Notes: a model not told the origin generated them from the letters alone. Shown: positions 44,294-54,484, counted from the first letter of the stretch. The stretch: DNA of 64,000 nt from Arthrobacter sp. StoSoilB20 (GCF_019977295.1 NZ_AP024651.1:3162001-3226000); one strand, 5' to 3'. Numbers and translations are program-made.

Positions 44294-45763
44294 TCACATA
44301 CCAGTGGACTCGCGGGAGGTTGCAGCAGCCACTTGGGACCTCGTATCGGCCACCACCGCTGCCAGGCCATTGCCCGCCAACCAGCCCCCAACTACCGTCA
44401 ATCCATCCACAGCAGCGCAGATCGCGCGCACCTGCCCGACGCGCTGTTTATGACCGACGGCGGCGAACGGCAAAGCACCAGCCCATCGCACCACGTCCCA
44501 GTCCACAATGTCGGCACGTACAACGGGCACCGTCAAGAGGGCAGAGGCGTCCTCCAAGGCCGCAGCCAGGAGCGATTCGTCATCCATGACGATGTCTGCT
44601 CCCCCACCGGCTTCTTCACGCCGGCCATAGGAGAGCCGCAGCACGTGGGTCCCCGGACCGGCCTCGCCGGCCAACCAGTCCCATTTGGCTGTTGCATGGG
44701 TCAGCGCCTTCGCTTTAATGCCGGGAGTCTGCGGCGCCACCAGGATGCCCGTACCGCGCGGCCTGCCATCAAGCTCAGGCAGGTCCACCACCATCGTCAC
44801 CAGGCTCACCAAAGGTCCGGGGGCAGGCCGCAACGCGGACAGCTCCGGCATGGACGGCTCCAGAAGCCCAACGGCAGAAGGGCCGTCGAGCGCCACCACC
44901 AGCCGGCCGGCGTCGTAAGTGGAACCGCCGGCCGTTACCTGCCATCCATCCTGGGTCTTCGCCACAGCGTCAGCGCGCCGACCGGCCAACAATGCGACGC
45001 CGCGCACGCGCAGGTCTTCCACGAGTGCAGCCACCAGGGTGTTCATGCCGCCCTTCAAGCCCGCGACGGCGGACCCCGCCTTGGCAGGGCCGGAAACGGA
45101 TCCGGCAGCGGCCTTGCGCTGCGCCGAAACGGCGGCAGCCAGCGAGCCATGCTTCCGGATCCCTGCCCTCAGGCCGGGTGCAACCATGTCGACGTCCAGG
45201 AGACCGGGATCGGCCGAGTGGACACCTCCAACCACCGGGGATACCAACCGCTCAAGAACCCTTTTGCCCATGCGTTTCCGAACCAGAGCAGAAACACTGG
45301 TGACCTCCGAGGAGGTGCCAACAGAGGCAGGGAGCCAACGGTCAAGCGCAGCCCGCACCGCTCCTGCCAGGCCCAGGGAGCGGCGGACTTCCGGATCCAA
45401 GGGATTGGCCGGAATGCCCAGGACTCCGGTCTTGGGAAGTTCCTGCGGCCCATCGGGCAGTTGGACCCACGCACCTCCAGGGTGCGGGGCCACGATCATG
45501 TCCGCCAGGCCAAGCTCGCGGGCCAGGCCTGCAACAGCCGGGGAACGGGTGGCGAAGGATTCCGCGCCACTGTCCAGGCTCAGCCCGGCCACAACATGGC
45601 TTCCCACGCAGCCACCCCAGGCGGGGCCGGCCTCAAGGACGGTGACGGCAAAGCCCGACATGGCAAGCTCCCGGGCCGCGATCAGTCCCGAAATGCCACC
45701 GCCCACCACAAGGGCTGCCGGTGCGTCCGATGCCATTCCGGGCGTAGGGTGCCCCCCGCGCAT
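44294..45763 (-). CDS. hemY: Coproporphyrinogen III oxidase / protoporphyrinogen oxidase (HemY/CgoX)
   Basis: FAD enzyme that oxidises the porphyrinogen to the aromatic porphyrin; in a HemQ pathway the substrate is coproporphyrinogen III. 489 residues, with the FAD dinucleotide motif VVGGGISGLIAARELA near the N-terminus, GGCVGSHVVAGLSLDSGAESFATR, a C-terminal VDWDVVRWAGALPF, and the final FAD-binding element GLTVVGGWLAGNGLAAVV. GGAGTAAGG precedes the ATG, and the hemE stop is five bases upstream. Confidence 0.95.
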   Translation of the reverse strand: MRGGHPTPGMASDAPAALVVGGGISGLIAARELAMSGFAVTVLEAGPAWGGCVGSHVVAGLSLDSGAESFATRSPAVAGLARELGLADMIVAPHPGGAWVQLPDGPQELPKTGVLGIPANPLDPEVRRSLGLAGAVRAALDRWLPASVGTSSEVTSVSALVRKRMGKRVLERLVSPVVGGVHSADPGLLDVDMVAPGLRAGIRKHGSLAAAVSAQRKAAAGSVSGPAKAGSAVAGLKGGMNTLVAALVEDLRVRGVALLAGRRADAVAKTQDGWQVTAGGSTYDAGRLVVALDGPSAVGLLEPSMPELSALRPAPGPLVSLVTMVVDLPELDGRPRGTGILVAPQTPGIKAKALTHATAKWDWLAGEAGPGTHVLRLSYGRREEAGGGADIVMDDESLLAAALEDASALLTVPVVRADIVDWDVVRWAGALPFAAVGHKQRVGQVRAICAAVDGLTVVGGWLAGNGLAAVVADTRSQVAAATSRESTGM

Positions 45764-45768
45764 TGGCC

Positions 45769-46884
45769 TTACTCCGAAGGAATGGAGTGGATGAGTTCCA
45801 CCACGCGGGTCAGGACGGTGGGGTCCGTTTCCGGAGGCACGCCGTGGCCCAGGTTCAGCACATGGCCCGGCGCATGGGCCCCGGCCGCAATGACCTCGCG
45901 GACGTGGGCTTCAAGAACCTCCCACGGAGCGGAGAGAAGTGCGGGATCGATGTTGCCTTGCAGCGGCACGGTGCCGCCGAGCCGGCGGTTGGCCTCATCC
46001 AGGGGCAGCCGGTAATCGACTCCCACCACGTCAACACCGACATCGCGCATGGCGACCAGGAGCTCGGAGGTGCCGGTACCGAAATGGATCAAGGGAGCAC
46101 CCAGGCCGCGGACGTGGTCCAGTGCCCGCGCCGAGGCCGGAGCCACGTACTTCCGGTAGTCGGCAAGGCCCAGGGAACCGGCCCACGAGTCAAAGAGCTG
46201 CGCAGCCGAAGCGCCGGCTTCGAGCTGGGCTTGCAGGAACATCCCTGAGGTGTCGGCGGCCCAATTGGCCAGCGCCGCCCAGGTTTCAGGATCGGCGTGC
46301 ATCATGGTCCGGGGGCCAAGGTGGTCCCGGGACGGCCTGCCTTCCACCATGTAGGCGGCAAGGGTGAAGGGGGCACCGGCGAAGCCGATCAGTGGTGTCT
46401 TGCCGAGTTCGGCGACAGTAAGCCGGACGGCCTCACGGATGGGTTCGAGCGCCTCCCACGTCAGCGTGGGCAGGGCTGCGACGTCGGCGGCCGTGCGTAC
46501 CGGCTTATCCAGGACCGGCCCGACGCCGGGGACAATGTCCACGCCGACACCGGCCAGCTTCAGCGGAATCACAATGTCGGAGAAGAAGATGGCCGCATCC
46601 ACGTCGTGGCGGCGAACCGGTTGGAGGGTGATTTCGGATGCAAGCTCCGGGCGCAGGCAGGAGTCGAGCATGGCCACGCCCTCGCGCACCTTCATGTACT
46701 CCGGAAGTGAGCGGCCCGCCTGGCGCATGAACCATACGGGCCTGCGGGTCGGTGTGCCGCCACGGTAGGCCGTGATCAACGGAGAATCCGAGGTGCGGCC
46801 GTCCTTCAGCGGGTGGTTGGCGCCGAGGGTTCCCGCCGGGGCGTTGGAGGCCGTACTCTGGGATGCTGCCGAGCTAGAAGTCAT
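45769..46884 (-). CDS. hemE: Uroporphyrinogen decarboxylase
   Basis: Decarboxylates uroporphyrinogen III to coproporphyrinogen III. 371 residues from the ATG at 46884. The signature RRPVWFMRQAGRSLPEYMKVRE is at about 45-66, with FFSDIVIPLKLAGVGVDIVPG and FAGAPFTLAAYMVEG further on. First gene of the nine-gene minus-strand heme run, diverging from hemA. A GAAGG sequence lies unusually close to the ATG, so initiation may depend on another signal. An upstream in-frame extension has no family similarity. Confidence 0.96.
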   Translation of the reverse strand: MTSSSAASQSTASNAPAGTLGANHPLKDGRTSDSPLITAYRGGTPTRRPVWFMRQAGRSLPEYMKVREGVAMLDSCLRPELASEITLQPVRRHDVDAAIFFSDIVIPLKLAGVGVDIVPGVGPVLDKPVRTAADVAALPTLTWEALEPIREAVRLTVAELGKTPLIGFAGAPFTLAAYMVEGRPSRDHLGPRTMMHADPETWAALANWAADTSGMFLQAQLEAGASAAQLFDSWAGSLGLADYRKYVAPASARALDHVRGLGAPLIHFGTGTSELLVAMRDVGVDVVGVDYRLPLDEANRRLGGTVPLQGNIDPALLSAPWEVLEAHVREVIAAGAHAPGHVLNLGHGVPPETDPTVLTRVVELIHSIPSE

Positions 46885-47002
46885 GCCTTCGATTGTGCCC
46901 AAAATCCGGGGCAAAAGATAACGACAAGCTGTCATGCAAGGCTCCGCACAGGCCGCTGTGGCGGTGATCACGCCGGTGCGTGTGGATCGCCACGGTGCCA
47001 TA

Positions 47003-47033
47003 TTGTTCTACCGGGCTACGAAAAAGCTATGAT
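47003..47033 (+). promoter_or_regulatory. Likely hemA promoter
   Basis: TATGAT at 47028-47033 is a good -10 and lies nine bases before the GTG start. Upstream, TTGTTC (47003, 19-bp spacing) or TTCTAC (47006, 16-bp spacing) could be the -35. Transcription would begin within a few bases of the start codon, leaving almost no leader. Confidence 0.5.
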
Positions 47034-47042
47034 TGGGGTGCT

Positions 47043-48365
47043 GTGGTTCTTTTCTCATTGGTGGCTACACACGCCGACATCGACCTCGAAACCGTCGCTC
47101 AGTTGAGCAACGGTTCCTCTGAGCTTGCCTCGGCAGCCCTGACGGACTCCTCCGTGGTTTCCGGCGCCGTGGTCCTGGCCACGTGCAACCGCTACGAAAT
47201 CTATGGCGAAACAGCCAACGGCGCTGACCTTGAAGCTGCCCGTTCGGCCCTAGTTTCGCAGATCAGCGAACTCAGCGGCCTCAACGAGCAACTTGTCTCC
47301 CGCTCTTTCGCCACGAACACCGGTTCGGATGTCACCCGGCATCTCTTCGCCGTCAGCGCCGGCCTGGATTCCGCCGTCGTGGGTGAACGCGAGATCGCCG
47401 GCCAGGTCCGCCGGGCATTGATCACCGCCCAGCAGGAAGGCACCGCAAGCTCCGGCCTGGTGCGCCTCTTCCAGGCGGCGTCCAAGACGGCCAAGGACGT
47501 CGGTGCGCAAACCGCGCTCGGCTCCCGCGGGCTCTCGATCGTATCCGTCGCGCTGGACCTTGCCACCGACCTCGCTGAGAACGACGATTGGTCCGCCAAG
47601 AAAGTGGTGGTCTTCGGAACAGGAGCCTACGCCGGCGCTACCATGTCGCTCTTGCGTGAACGCGGCTGCACCGATGTTTCCGTCTACTCTTCGTCCGGCC
47701 GTGCGGAAGCTTTCGTAGCCACCCGCGGGGGAACAGCGCTCGACGCCGGGACTCTTCCCGCCGCTGTTGCCGCAGCGGACGTCATGATCGGCTGCAGCGG
47801 ATCGGACAACCGCGTGGAAGCTGAAGAACTTGCGCGCGTCCGGGCCCACTCCGGTAAACCTTTGATTGCCATTGACCTCGCCCTCACCCACGACTTCGAT
47901 CCCGCGGTGGGCGAACTCGACGGCGTCGAACTCCTGACGCTGGAGTCCGTACGGCTCGCAGCACCGCAGGAACAGGCAGAGTCCCTGACCCAGGCAAGCG
48001 CAATCGTCACCGGCGCTGCGGCATCCTTCGAGTCTGAACGCGAAGCCCGTTCCGTGGACACGGCCATCGTGGCTCTTCGCCGCCACACCATGAACGTCCT
48101 GGACGCGGAAATGGAAAAGGTCCGCGCCCGGCATGGCTGCACTGCCGCCGCCGAGGAAGTGGAGTTCGCGCTGCGCCGCATGGTCAAGCAGCTGCTGCAC
48201 ATCCCCACCGTCCGGGCGCGTGAACTTGCCGCCAACGGTCAGCAGGACGATTACGTTGCAGCCCTCGAGGCCCTGTACGGGATCCAGGTGGAACAACCAC
48301 AGGCTGCCGCTCCGGCCGCGGAATGCCCCGTGGACCACCAGCAGCTGCGCTCCGAAAGCGCCTGA
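47043..48365 (+). CDS. hemA: Glutamyl-tRNA reductase
   Basis: Reduces glutamyl-tRNA to glutamate-1-semialdehyde, the first and usually regulated step of heme synthesis. From the GTG at 47043 the 440 residues begin [16 protein letters not shown], as in relatives. The catalytic Cys48 is in [25 protein letters not shown], the NADPH site [13 protein letters not shown] and the C-terminal dimerisation helix region ([15 protein letters not shown]) are present. It diverges from the rest of the heme genes; its stop is nine bases from that of the convergent dehydrogenase gene. Confidence 0.96.
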   Translation: MVLFSLVATHADIDLETVAQLSNGSSELASAALTDSSVVSGAVVLATCNRYEIYGETANGADLEAARSALVSQISELSGLNEQLVSRSFATNTGSDVTRHLFAVSAGLDSAVVGEREIAGQVRRALITAQQEGTASSGLVRLFQAASKTAKDVGAQTALGSRGLSIVSVALDLATDLAENDDWSAKKVVVFGTGAYAGATMSLLRERGCTDVSVYSSSGRAEAFVATRGGTALDAGTLPAAVAAADVMIGCSGSDNRVEAEELARVRAHSGKPLIAIDLALTHDFDPAVGELDGVELLTLESVRLAAPQEQAESLTQASAIVTGAAASFESEREARSVDTAIVALRRHTMNVLDAEMEKVRARHGCTAAAEEVEFALRRMVKQLLHIPTVRARELAANGQQDDYVAALEALYGIQVEQPQAAAPAAECPVDHQQLRSESA

Positions 48366-48374
48366 AACTCCCCC

Positions 48375-49361
48375 TTATCCGAAGGCATTCACGCCAGTCA
48401 TTTCCGCCGACAGATTCCATAGTTTTGTCGCCTCTGCCCTGTCCACGGCGTGAGCGTCAACTCCCTGGTAGCGGGCCAGCGGTGAATTCTTGTCCGTGGG
48501 CCTGGCGACATCGCAATCCTCACAGTAGACACCGCCCCTGCCTGCCAGCGCAGGGGAAGTCGCTGCCCATACGGAGGTCGCTGCGCCTTGCTCCGGTGAC
48601 TTGAACCCTTCCCGCAGGTTGCCTTCGGCATCCATCCACCCTGCGGCCACCATTTCTTCCTTGGGCAAATGGCGCTGCAATTCTGTCATGATGCCCCCTG
48701 GATGCACGGCGAAAGCCCGCACGCCGGAGCTCTGTCCGCGGCGGTCCAATTCCACCGCGAAGAGGGCATTTGCGGTTTTGGCCTGGCCATAGGCCTGCCA
48801 CTTTTCATACCCGGCGGAAAAGTTGATGTCCTCAAAACGGATTGGTGAGAGCTTGTGTCCTGTGGAGGACAAGGAGACGACGCGGGCCGAACCGGACGCT
48901 GCCAGGGCCGGCCACAGTTCATTCACCAGGGTGTAATGGCCCAAATGGTTGGTAGCGAACTGCGCTTCCCAGCCAGGACCCACGCGTTCTTCCGGACTGG
49001 CCATGATGGCAGCGTTGTTGATGAGGATGTCCAACGTGTCATGGCCGGCGAGGAACCGTGCGGCAAATTCCTTGACGCTGGACTGGTCTGCCAGGTCCAG
49101 GTGCTCCACGCCAACATCGGTGAGGCCCGCTTCCTGCAGGACACCCCTGGCGTGTTCAGGCCGGCGGGCAGGGACAGTGACTTCCGCACCGGCGGAGACC
49201 AAGGCACGCACAGTCTCCAAACCGAGGCCCGAGTATCCGCCTGTGACAATTGCGCTCTTGCCGGTCAGGTCAATGCCTTCAATGACATCTGCGGCTGTTG
49301 AACCGTGCCCGAATCCGGAGTCGATGGGGTGCTGCGGGGTTTCTGTCCATTCTTCGCTCAT
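48375..49361 (-). CDS. Short-chain dehydrogenase/reductase
   Basis: NAD(P)-dependent oxidoreductase of the classical SDR fold, 328 residues from the ATG at 49361. The cofactor motif is TGGYSGLG, the central NNAAIM is present, and the catalytic YxxxK is YGQAK after SSTGHKLSPIRFEDINFS. About 35 extra N-terminal residues precede the fold. It lies 37 bp downstream of the moeZ-like gene, same strand, so possibly co-transcribed. The substrate is unknown. Confidence 0.9.
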   Translation of the reverse strand: MSEEWTETPQHPIDSGFGHGSTAADVIEGIDLTGKSAIVTGGYSGLGLETVRALVSAGAEVTVPARRPEHARGVLQEAGLTDVGVEHLDLADQSSVKEFAARFLAGHDTLDILINNAAIMASPEERVGPGWEAQFATNHLGHYTLVNELWPALAASGSARVVSLSSTGHKLSPIRFEDINFSAGYEKWQAYGQAKTANALFAVELDRRGQSSGVRAFAVHPGGIMTELQRHLPKEEMVAAGWMDAEGNLREGFKSPEQGAATSVWAATSPALAGRGGVYCEDCDVARPTDKNSPLARYQGVDAHAVDRAEATKLWNLSAEMTGVNAFG

Positions 49362-49398
49362 GGTTGAGCTTCGCAGATCCGCCGGGAACGGGCAACGA

Positions 49399-50601
49399 TC
49401 AGTACACTGGCTTGCCCGGCTCGACGTCCCGCACCCAGGCGAGGATTCCGCCGTCGAGATGGCTGACGCGGGTATACCCGGCCTTCTGCGCCGCCTCCAG
49501 CACAGCGGCCGAGCGTGTCCCGGCCTTGCAGTGGAAAACAATGTCCTTGTCCTGGGGCAAGTCCGCCCACGCCTCACCGGAGAGAATGCGGCCTTGCGGG
49601 ATGAGGACAGAGCCATCGATGCTGACGATGCTGTGCTCGCCGGACTCGCGCACGTCCACGAGATCGAAATCCCTCTCCCCCGCCTGGCGCTCTGCCAGCA
49701 TCCGCGAGAGGTCCTTGGCCGAAACAGTATGGTCCTGGTCGGTTGCCGCCGGTGGCGTCACACCGCAAAAGGCCTCGTAGTCAGTCAGTTCCGTGATGGG
49801 TTCGGCTTCCGGGTCCTTGGAGACCTTGATTTCGCGCCAGCTGCCGCCCAGCGCGTCAAAAAGGGCCACCCGGCCCAGCAATGAACGCCCGACGCCGGTG
49901 ATCAGCTTCACGGCTTCGGTCACCATCAGCGACCCCACCGCTGCGCACAACATCCCAAAGACTCCGCCCTCGCCGCAGGACGGTACCGACCCGGCAGGAG
50001 GAGCTTCAGGATAGAGGTCCCTGTAGGTCGGACCATGCTCGGCCCAAAAGACACTGACCTGGCCGTCGAACCGGAAGATGGACCCCCAGACGTAAGGCTT
50101 CCCGAGGATGGCAGCGGCGTCGTTGACGAGGTACCGGGTGGCAAAGTTGTCTGCGCCGTCCAGGATGAGGTCGTACTGGGCAAACAGCTCCAGGGCGTTG
50201 GATGAGTCCAGCCGGATGTTATGCAGGACCACGTTGACCAGGGGGTTGAGCCCGGCGATTGCGTCACGGGCGGATTCGATTTTGGGGATTCCCACGTCCT
50301 TGACGCCGTGAATGACTTGGCGCTGCAAATTGGTGAGATCCACCACGTCGTCGTCCACGATTCCGAGGGTGCCAACGCCTGCCGCCGCCAGATACAGCAG
50401 CGCCGGAGAACCCAATCCGCCGGCGCCTATGACCAGGACCTTCGCATTCTTGAGCCTGCGTTGGCCCAGGGCGCCGATTTCGGGAATGATGAGATGCCGG
50501 GAGTATCGCTCCACCTCGGCCGGCGTGAGTTCGGCGGCAGGTTCAACCAAGGGCGGCAGGACAGCGGGCGCAGCAGGGCGGGCAGCAACAATTGAGGCCA
50601 T
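49399..50601 (-). CDS. moeZ: MoeZ/ThiF-like adenylyltransferase-rhodanese fusion
   Basis: Activates the C-terminal glycine of small sulfur-carrier proteins and supplies sulfur. The N-terminal E1-like domain has VIGAGGLGSPALLYLAAAGVG and the ATP/Mg site VDDDVVDLTNLQRQ. The C-terminal rhodanese domain has its persulfide Cys358 in HCKAGTRS. 400 residues. No separate thiF lies in the nearby thiamine cluster, so this protein may serve ThiS as well as MoaD or CysO-type carriers. Gene order with the TetR and DUF3107 genes is also known in mycobacteria. Confidence 0.92.
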   Translation of the reverse strand: MASIVAARPAAPAVLPPLVEPAAELTPAEVERYSRHLIIPEIGALGQRRLKNAKVLVIGAGGLGSPALLYLAAAGVGTLGIVDDDVVDLTNLQRQVIHGVKDVGIPKIESARDAIAGLNPLVNVVLHNIRLDSSNALELFAQYDLILDGADNFATRYLVNDAAAILGKPYVWGSIFRFDGQVSVFWAEHGPTYRDLYPEAPPAGSVPSCGEGGVFGMLCAAVGSLMVTEAVKLITGVGRSLLGRVALFDALGGSWREIKVSKDPEAEPITELTDYEAFCGVTPPAATDQDHTVSAKDLSRMLAERQAGERDFDLVDVRESGEHSIVSIDGSVLIPQGRILSGEAWADLPQDKDIVFHCKAGTRSAAVLEAAQKAGYTRVSHLDGGILAWVRDVEPGKPVY

Positions 50602-50606
50602 ACCCC

Positions 50607-50636
50607 AATGTATGCCCGCCGATGCCGCCCGGTCAT
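50607..50636 (-). promoter_or_regulatory. Likely promoter of the moeZ-like gene
   Basis: On the minus strand, ATGACC (50631-50636), an 18-bp spacer and TACATT (50607-50612). The -10 ends five bases before the ATG, so the mRNA may be leaderless or nearly so. Confidence 0.5.
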
Positions 50637-50685
50637 ATTACCCACCGGTAGAGTGGTCATAACTGCAAAGGAAAGGCGGCAGACT

Positions 50686-51342
50686 GTGGCTGACGGCACA
50701 AGGGCACACGACGGGGTACCGGCCAAGCAGGAACGGGCTGTTTCAACCCGTTCACCAAGATTGCCGCGCGACGAGCGCCGCGCACAGTTGCTGAATGCCG
50801 CACTTGAAGTTTTTGTCTCCAACGGTTTCCATGGTGCGGCCATGGACGAAATCGCTGAAGCCGCCCACGTCAGCAAGCCGGTGCTTTACCAGCACTTTCC
50901 GTCCAAGCGCGAGCTCTATATGGCCCTTTTGGACAGCCACCTGGCCACGCTGACAGAGCTGATGCTCAGCGCCTTGAACTCCACTTCGGACAACAAAGAG
51001 CGCGTGAAGGCCGTCATGCGCGCCTATTACCGGTTCATCGCCGATGACGACCAGGCCCACCGGCTGGTCTTCGAGTCGGACCTCATCAACGATCCCGACG
51101 TCAGTTCCCGCTTGGAGACTTTCAACAAGACGTTCGCTGATGCGGTGGCCCACGTCATTGCCGAGGACACCAAGCTGCCTCCTTTGGAGGCCCAGCTCCT
51201 GGGCCGCGGCCTGGCCGGAATGGCGCAGGTCAGCGCCCGCTACTGGCTTGAAACAGACGGAAACCTTGACCTCGATGTGGCCAGTGATCTGATCTATCGT
51301 TTAGCTTGGCGCGGAATCAGTCGATTCCCCAAAGAGTCCTAG
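50686..51342 (+). CDS. TetR family transcriptional regulator
   Basis: DNA-binding regulator of 218 residues from a GTG at 50686, with GAAAGG nine bases upstream. The helix-turn-helix is at about residues 30-75 (LLNAALEVFVSNGFHGAAMDEIAEAAHVSKPVLYQHFPSKREL); the rest is an all-helical ligand or dimer domain. It diverges from moeZ (84 bp between starts) and precedes DUF3107. The ligand is unknown. Confidence 0.92.
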   Translation: MADGTRAHDGVPAKQERAVSTRSPRLPRDERRAQLLNAALEVFVSNGFHGAAMDEIAEAAHVSKPVLYQHFPSKRELYMALLDSHLATLTELMLSALNSTSDNKERVKAVMRAYYRFIADDDQAHRLVFESDLINDPDVSSRLETFNKTFADAVAHVIAEDTKLPPLEAQLLGRGLAGMAQVSARYWLETDGNLDLDVASDLIYRLAWRGISRFPKES

Positions 51343-51392
51343 GCTACAAATAGAGGACAGACTTACAACTTGATTGGCTTGGAGGCCTTGCT

Positions 51393-51617
51393 GTGGAAGT
51401 AAAGATCGGCATTCAGAACGTTGGCCGTGAAATCGTGCTCGAATCCGCTTTGGATGCAGACGCCGTGGCCAAGATCGTGGCAGAGGCCGTGTCCAAGGGC
51501 TCGGAACTGCGCCTGACCGACGAAAAGGGCCGCCAGATCATTGTTCCCGGCAGCGTCCTTGGCTATGTGGAGATCGGCGCCGAGGAAGTCCGCCGCGTCG
51601 GTTTCGGCGCCCTCTAG
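51393..51617 (+). CDS. DUF3107 family small protein
   Basis: A 74-residue conserved actinobacterial protein of unknown function. The GTG start has an excellent GGAGG site. The pattern MEVKIGIQNVGREIVLES...LRLTDEKGRQIIVPGSVLGYVEIG is the family's and suggests a small mixed alpha/beta fold. It lies 50 bp after the TetR gene and probably shares its transcript. Confidence 0.9.
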   Translation: MEVKIGIQNVGREIVLESALDADAVAKIVAEAVSKGSELRLTDEKGRQIIVPGSVLGYVEIGAEEVRRVGFGAL

Positions 51618-51656
51618 GGCACCGGCCCAACCAACGCAGTCCGCTAAGGAGTCTTC

Positions 51657-51959
51657 ATGCTTTCACTCGTCGTTGTGGTCCTGGCCACCGTTGCCACCGG
51701 ATTCATCGTGTGGGCCAACGACAAAAGGCACGGCAAATACGGTGTCGCTTTGCCTGCCGGAGTTTCGGCGACTGTGGGCACCTTGAGCTGGATTGCGTTC
51801 ATCAGCGCCGGACTGGGCTATCAGCCCGGGGCCACCTGGATTCCGTGGGTGCTGCCCATCGTTCTGGGAACAGCCGCAGCTGCAGGCGTTGTGGTCTACC
51901 TGGGCCGGGTCCGCACGCAGCACGATACCGCTGCCCTGACCAAGGCGCTCAGGCTCTAG
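51657..51959 (+). CDS. Small membrane protein, unknown function
   Basis: A 100-residue protein with three predicted membrane segments: one at residues 1-20, one at about 31-48 and one at about 60-80, ending in a basic tail. An AAGGAG site lies six bases before the ATG, so translation is well supported. I do not recognise a family. It follows DUF3107 by 39 bp and is last in that operon, ahead of a strong terminator. Confidence 0.8.
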   Translation: MLSLVVVVLATVATGFIVWANDKRHGKYGVALPAGVSATVGTLSWIAFISAGLGYQPGATWIPWVLPIVLGTAAAAGVVVYLGRVRTQHDTAALTKALRL

Positions 51960-51972
51960 CAGCCGCAAGAAC

Positions 51973-52016
51973 AAACAACAGTGACCGACGCCCTGGGGCG
52001 CCGGTCACTGTTGTTT
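51973..52016. terminator. Bidirectional terminator between small membrane protein gene and thiG
   Basis: A 15-bp perfect outer stem (51973-51987 with 52002-52016) that starts AAACAACA and ends TGTTGTTT, giving T-rich ends both ways between convergent genes. The CACTGTTGTTTAA end is partly repeated at 52026-52038. Confidence 0.85.
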
Positions 52017-52046
52017 AATCCTTCACTGTTGTTTAAGCAGTCACCG

Positions 52047-52847
<801 letters not shown>

Positions 52848-53084
52848 TCAGCCTCCTTGGACTGCTGTTACAAGTTCGAGTTCGTCTCCGTCGGCGAGCG
52901 CCGTCGCGGCCCATTGACTGCGCGGTACCACCTCGGAATTGCGGGCGACGGCGATACCCAGCTTGCCGCCGTCGGCCGCCTGTCCGCTGTGGTCCAGGGC
53001 GCGGCCGGTGACAGCGGTGACCAAGGTGCTGACGGACGCGTCCTCCGGCACGGCGTGATCGGAACCGTTGAGTTTGATGTTCAT
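52848..53084 (-). CDS. thiS: Sulfur-carrier protein ThiS
   Basis: Small ubiquitin-like protein of 78 residues ending in the required Gly-Gly, which is adenylated and thiocarboxylated to deliver sulfur to ThiG. Start MNIKLNG, end DELELVTAVQGG. It is slightly longer than the typical 65 residues because of an insert in the middle. The activating enzyme would have to be the MoeZ/ThiF-like protein nearby or one encoded elsewhere. Confidence 0.95.
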   Translation of the reverse strand: MNIKLNGSDHAVPEDASVSTLVTAVTGRALDHSGQAADGGKLGIAVARNSEVVPRSQWAATALADGDELELVTAVQGG

Positions 53085-53120
53085 GCTGCTTCCTTGTTCT
53101 CGGGATTAAGGCAACGCAGT

Positions 53121-53165
53121 GTCACTTATGGCCCACTGCGGAGGCTTCAAAGGGCCACAAGTGAC
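53121..53165 (-). other. Hairpin spanning the thiO stop codon
   Basis: Two 14-base arms (53121-53134 and 53152-53165) pair with one mismatch. One arm covers the thiO stop codon and the other lies in the last coding residues. It could act as an intercistronic RNA structure that tunes thiS-thiG relative to thiO or protects mRNA, but it has no T-run. Confidence 0.45.
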
Positions 53166-54378
53166 CCCGGGTTGCACTGAAACGGTCGGGGCGGAAGGGG
53201 TCCCACCTGGGGTCTGATGAACCGTTGAACAACCCGCCCACGATTTTTGCGGCTACCGGTGTCAGGAGGACACCGTGCCGGAAGAAGCCCGTAGCGACCA
53301 CCAGACCTTCAACGTCCCCGGTGGGGCCGGCCGCGCGTCCCAGCAACGGGGCGTTGTCCGGCGTTCCGGGGCGGGCCCGGGCTGTTGCTTCGAGCAGTTC
53401 GAGTTCGGCCACTGCGGGAGCCAGCACCTGGGCGTCCCGCAGCAACTGGTAGACGCCACCTGCGGAGACGGCATTGGAGGATGCTGAGAGCCCGTCCTCC
53501 CGCTGGGTAGCACCGATGACCACGGTGCCGTCGTCGCGGGGCACGATGTAAACGGGTACTCCGCGGACCATCCCCCGGACAGTGGAACTGAGCAGGGGGC
53601 GCAGGTGTCCGGGCACCCGGAGCCTGAGGATGTCGCCGTATACCGGCCGCACAGGGAGGGTCAGCCCGTCCGGAAGGCCCTCAAGCTCAGATGACCCCAG
53701 TCCGTTGGCCACTACGGTTTCTTTGGCCAGGACTGTGGCCCCGGACTCAAGTTCGGCTCCCGTGACACGACCGGATTGCCAGAGCAATCGTGTCGCCTTG
53801 GCCGCAACGGCAAACCCGTTCCCGGCGCCCTGGACCCAGGTGGAGTCGCCGGCTGCGTGGTCTGCCAACCCTGCGATGAGGCATGAGGCCAGCTTTCGGG
53901 GATCCACCTGGTGATCTGCGGGAATGTCGAAGGCACAGGAAATTTGCGGGCTCAGGAGCGGCTCGCGTTCGCGGGCCTCACGCAAGGTCAGGGGCTCAAC
54001 CCCAAGACCGGCAGCAAGCTGGACCGTACGCAGATCTGCCAGCGCCTTCCGGTCCGCGGCATCGGCACCTACGGCCAGCGTCGGCGTCGTGCGGTATCCG
54101 GTGTCCCGTCCTCCGTGACCCAGGCTTGCGGCAAAGGAGGGCCACAGGCGGGACGATTCGAGCATCAGGTCCAGAAGGTCTTCCTCCTGGTAGTGCAACT
54201 CGCTTACCGGTGCCAACATTCCAGCGGCAGCATACGTGGCTCCCGTAGCGGGCGCGGGATCGATGACCACCACTGAGCGGCCCAGCCGGCGTGCTTGGTG
54301 GGCAATGCCGAGTCCGATCACGCCTGCGCCGATGACGGCCACGTCTGCCTGGAGTTGGGGATGGCCGGAATCTGCCAT
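53122..54378 (-). CDS. thiO: Glycine oxidase
   Basis: FAD enzyme that oxidises glycine to the imine used by ThiG. 418 residues, with the FAD motif VIGAGVIGLGIAHQARR near the N-terminus, the DAO-family stretch YIVPRDDGTVVIGATQREDG, and the C-terminal ARPGTPDNAPLLGR and VVATGFFRHGVLLTPVAAK. The use of ThiO rather than ThiH implies aerobic thiamine synthesis. The start follows the riboswitch directly. First gene of thiO-thiS-thiG. Confidence 0.95.
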   Translation of the reverse strand: MADSGHPQLQADVAVIGAGVIGLGIAHQARRLGRSVVVIDPAPATGATYAAAGMLAPVSELHYQEEDLLDLMLESSRLWPSFAASLGHGGRDTGYRTTPTLAVGADAADRKALADLRTVQLAAGLGVEPLTLREAREREPLLSPQISCAFDIPADHQVDPRKLASCLIAGLADHAAGDSTWVQGAGNGFAVAAKATRLLWQSGRVTGAELESGATVLAKETVVANGLGSSELEGLPDGLTLPVRPVYGDILRLRVPGHLRPLLSSTVRGMVRGVPVYIVPRDDGTVVIGATQREDGLSASSNAVSAGGVYQLLRDAQVLAPAVAELELLEATARARPGTPDNAPLLGRAAGPTGDVEGLVVATGFFRHGVLLTPVAAKIVGGLFNGSSDPRWDPFRPDRFSATRGHLWPFEASAVGHK

Positions 54379-54385
54379 TCGTTTC

Positions 54386-54484
54386 CTTCCCTACGCCGGT
54401 ACTAGCCGGATCAGGTCAAGCGGTCGGCGCTGAAGCCCTCTCAGCCGGACGGTCATATAACGAACGTCGCGGCTCCCGCAGTAC
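54386..54484 (-). promoter_or_regulatory. TPP riboswitch controlling thiO-thiS-thiG
   Basis: On the minus strand the conserved TPP-aptamer cores are present in order: GCGGGAGCC at the 5' side, GGCTGAGAGGGC, then GACCTGATCCGGCTAGTACCGGCGTAGGG. The 3' end (AGGGAAGG) runs into the thiO ribosome-binding site, with the ATG at 54378. TPP binding would therefore be expected to hide the ribosome site and block translation; I see no terminator stem after it. Confidence 0.95.

Noticed and set aside
44333..46015. 560-codon plus-strand open frame opposite hemY and hemE
   Set aside because: It spans parts of two real genes on the other strand and has no recognisable protein features.
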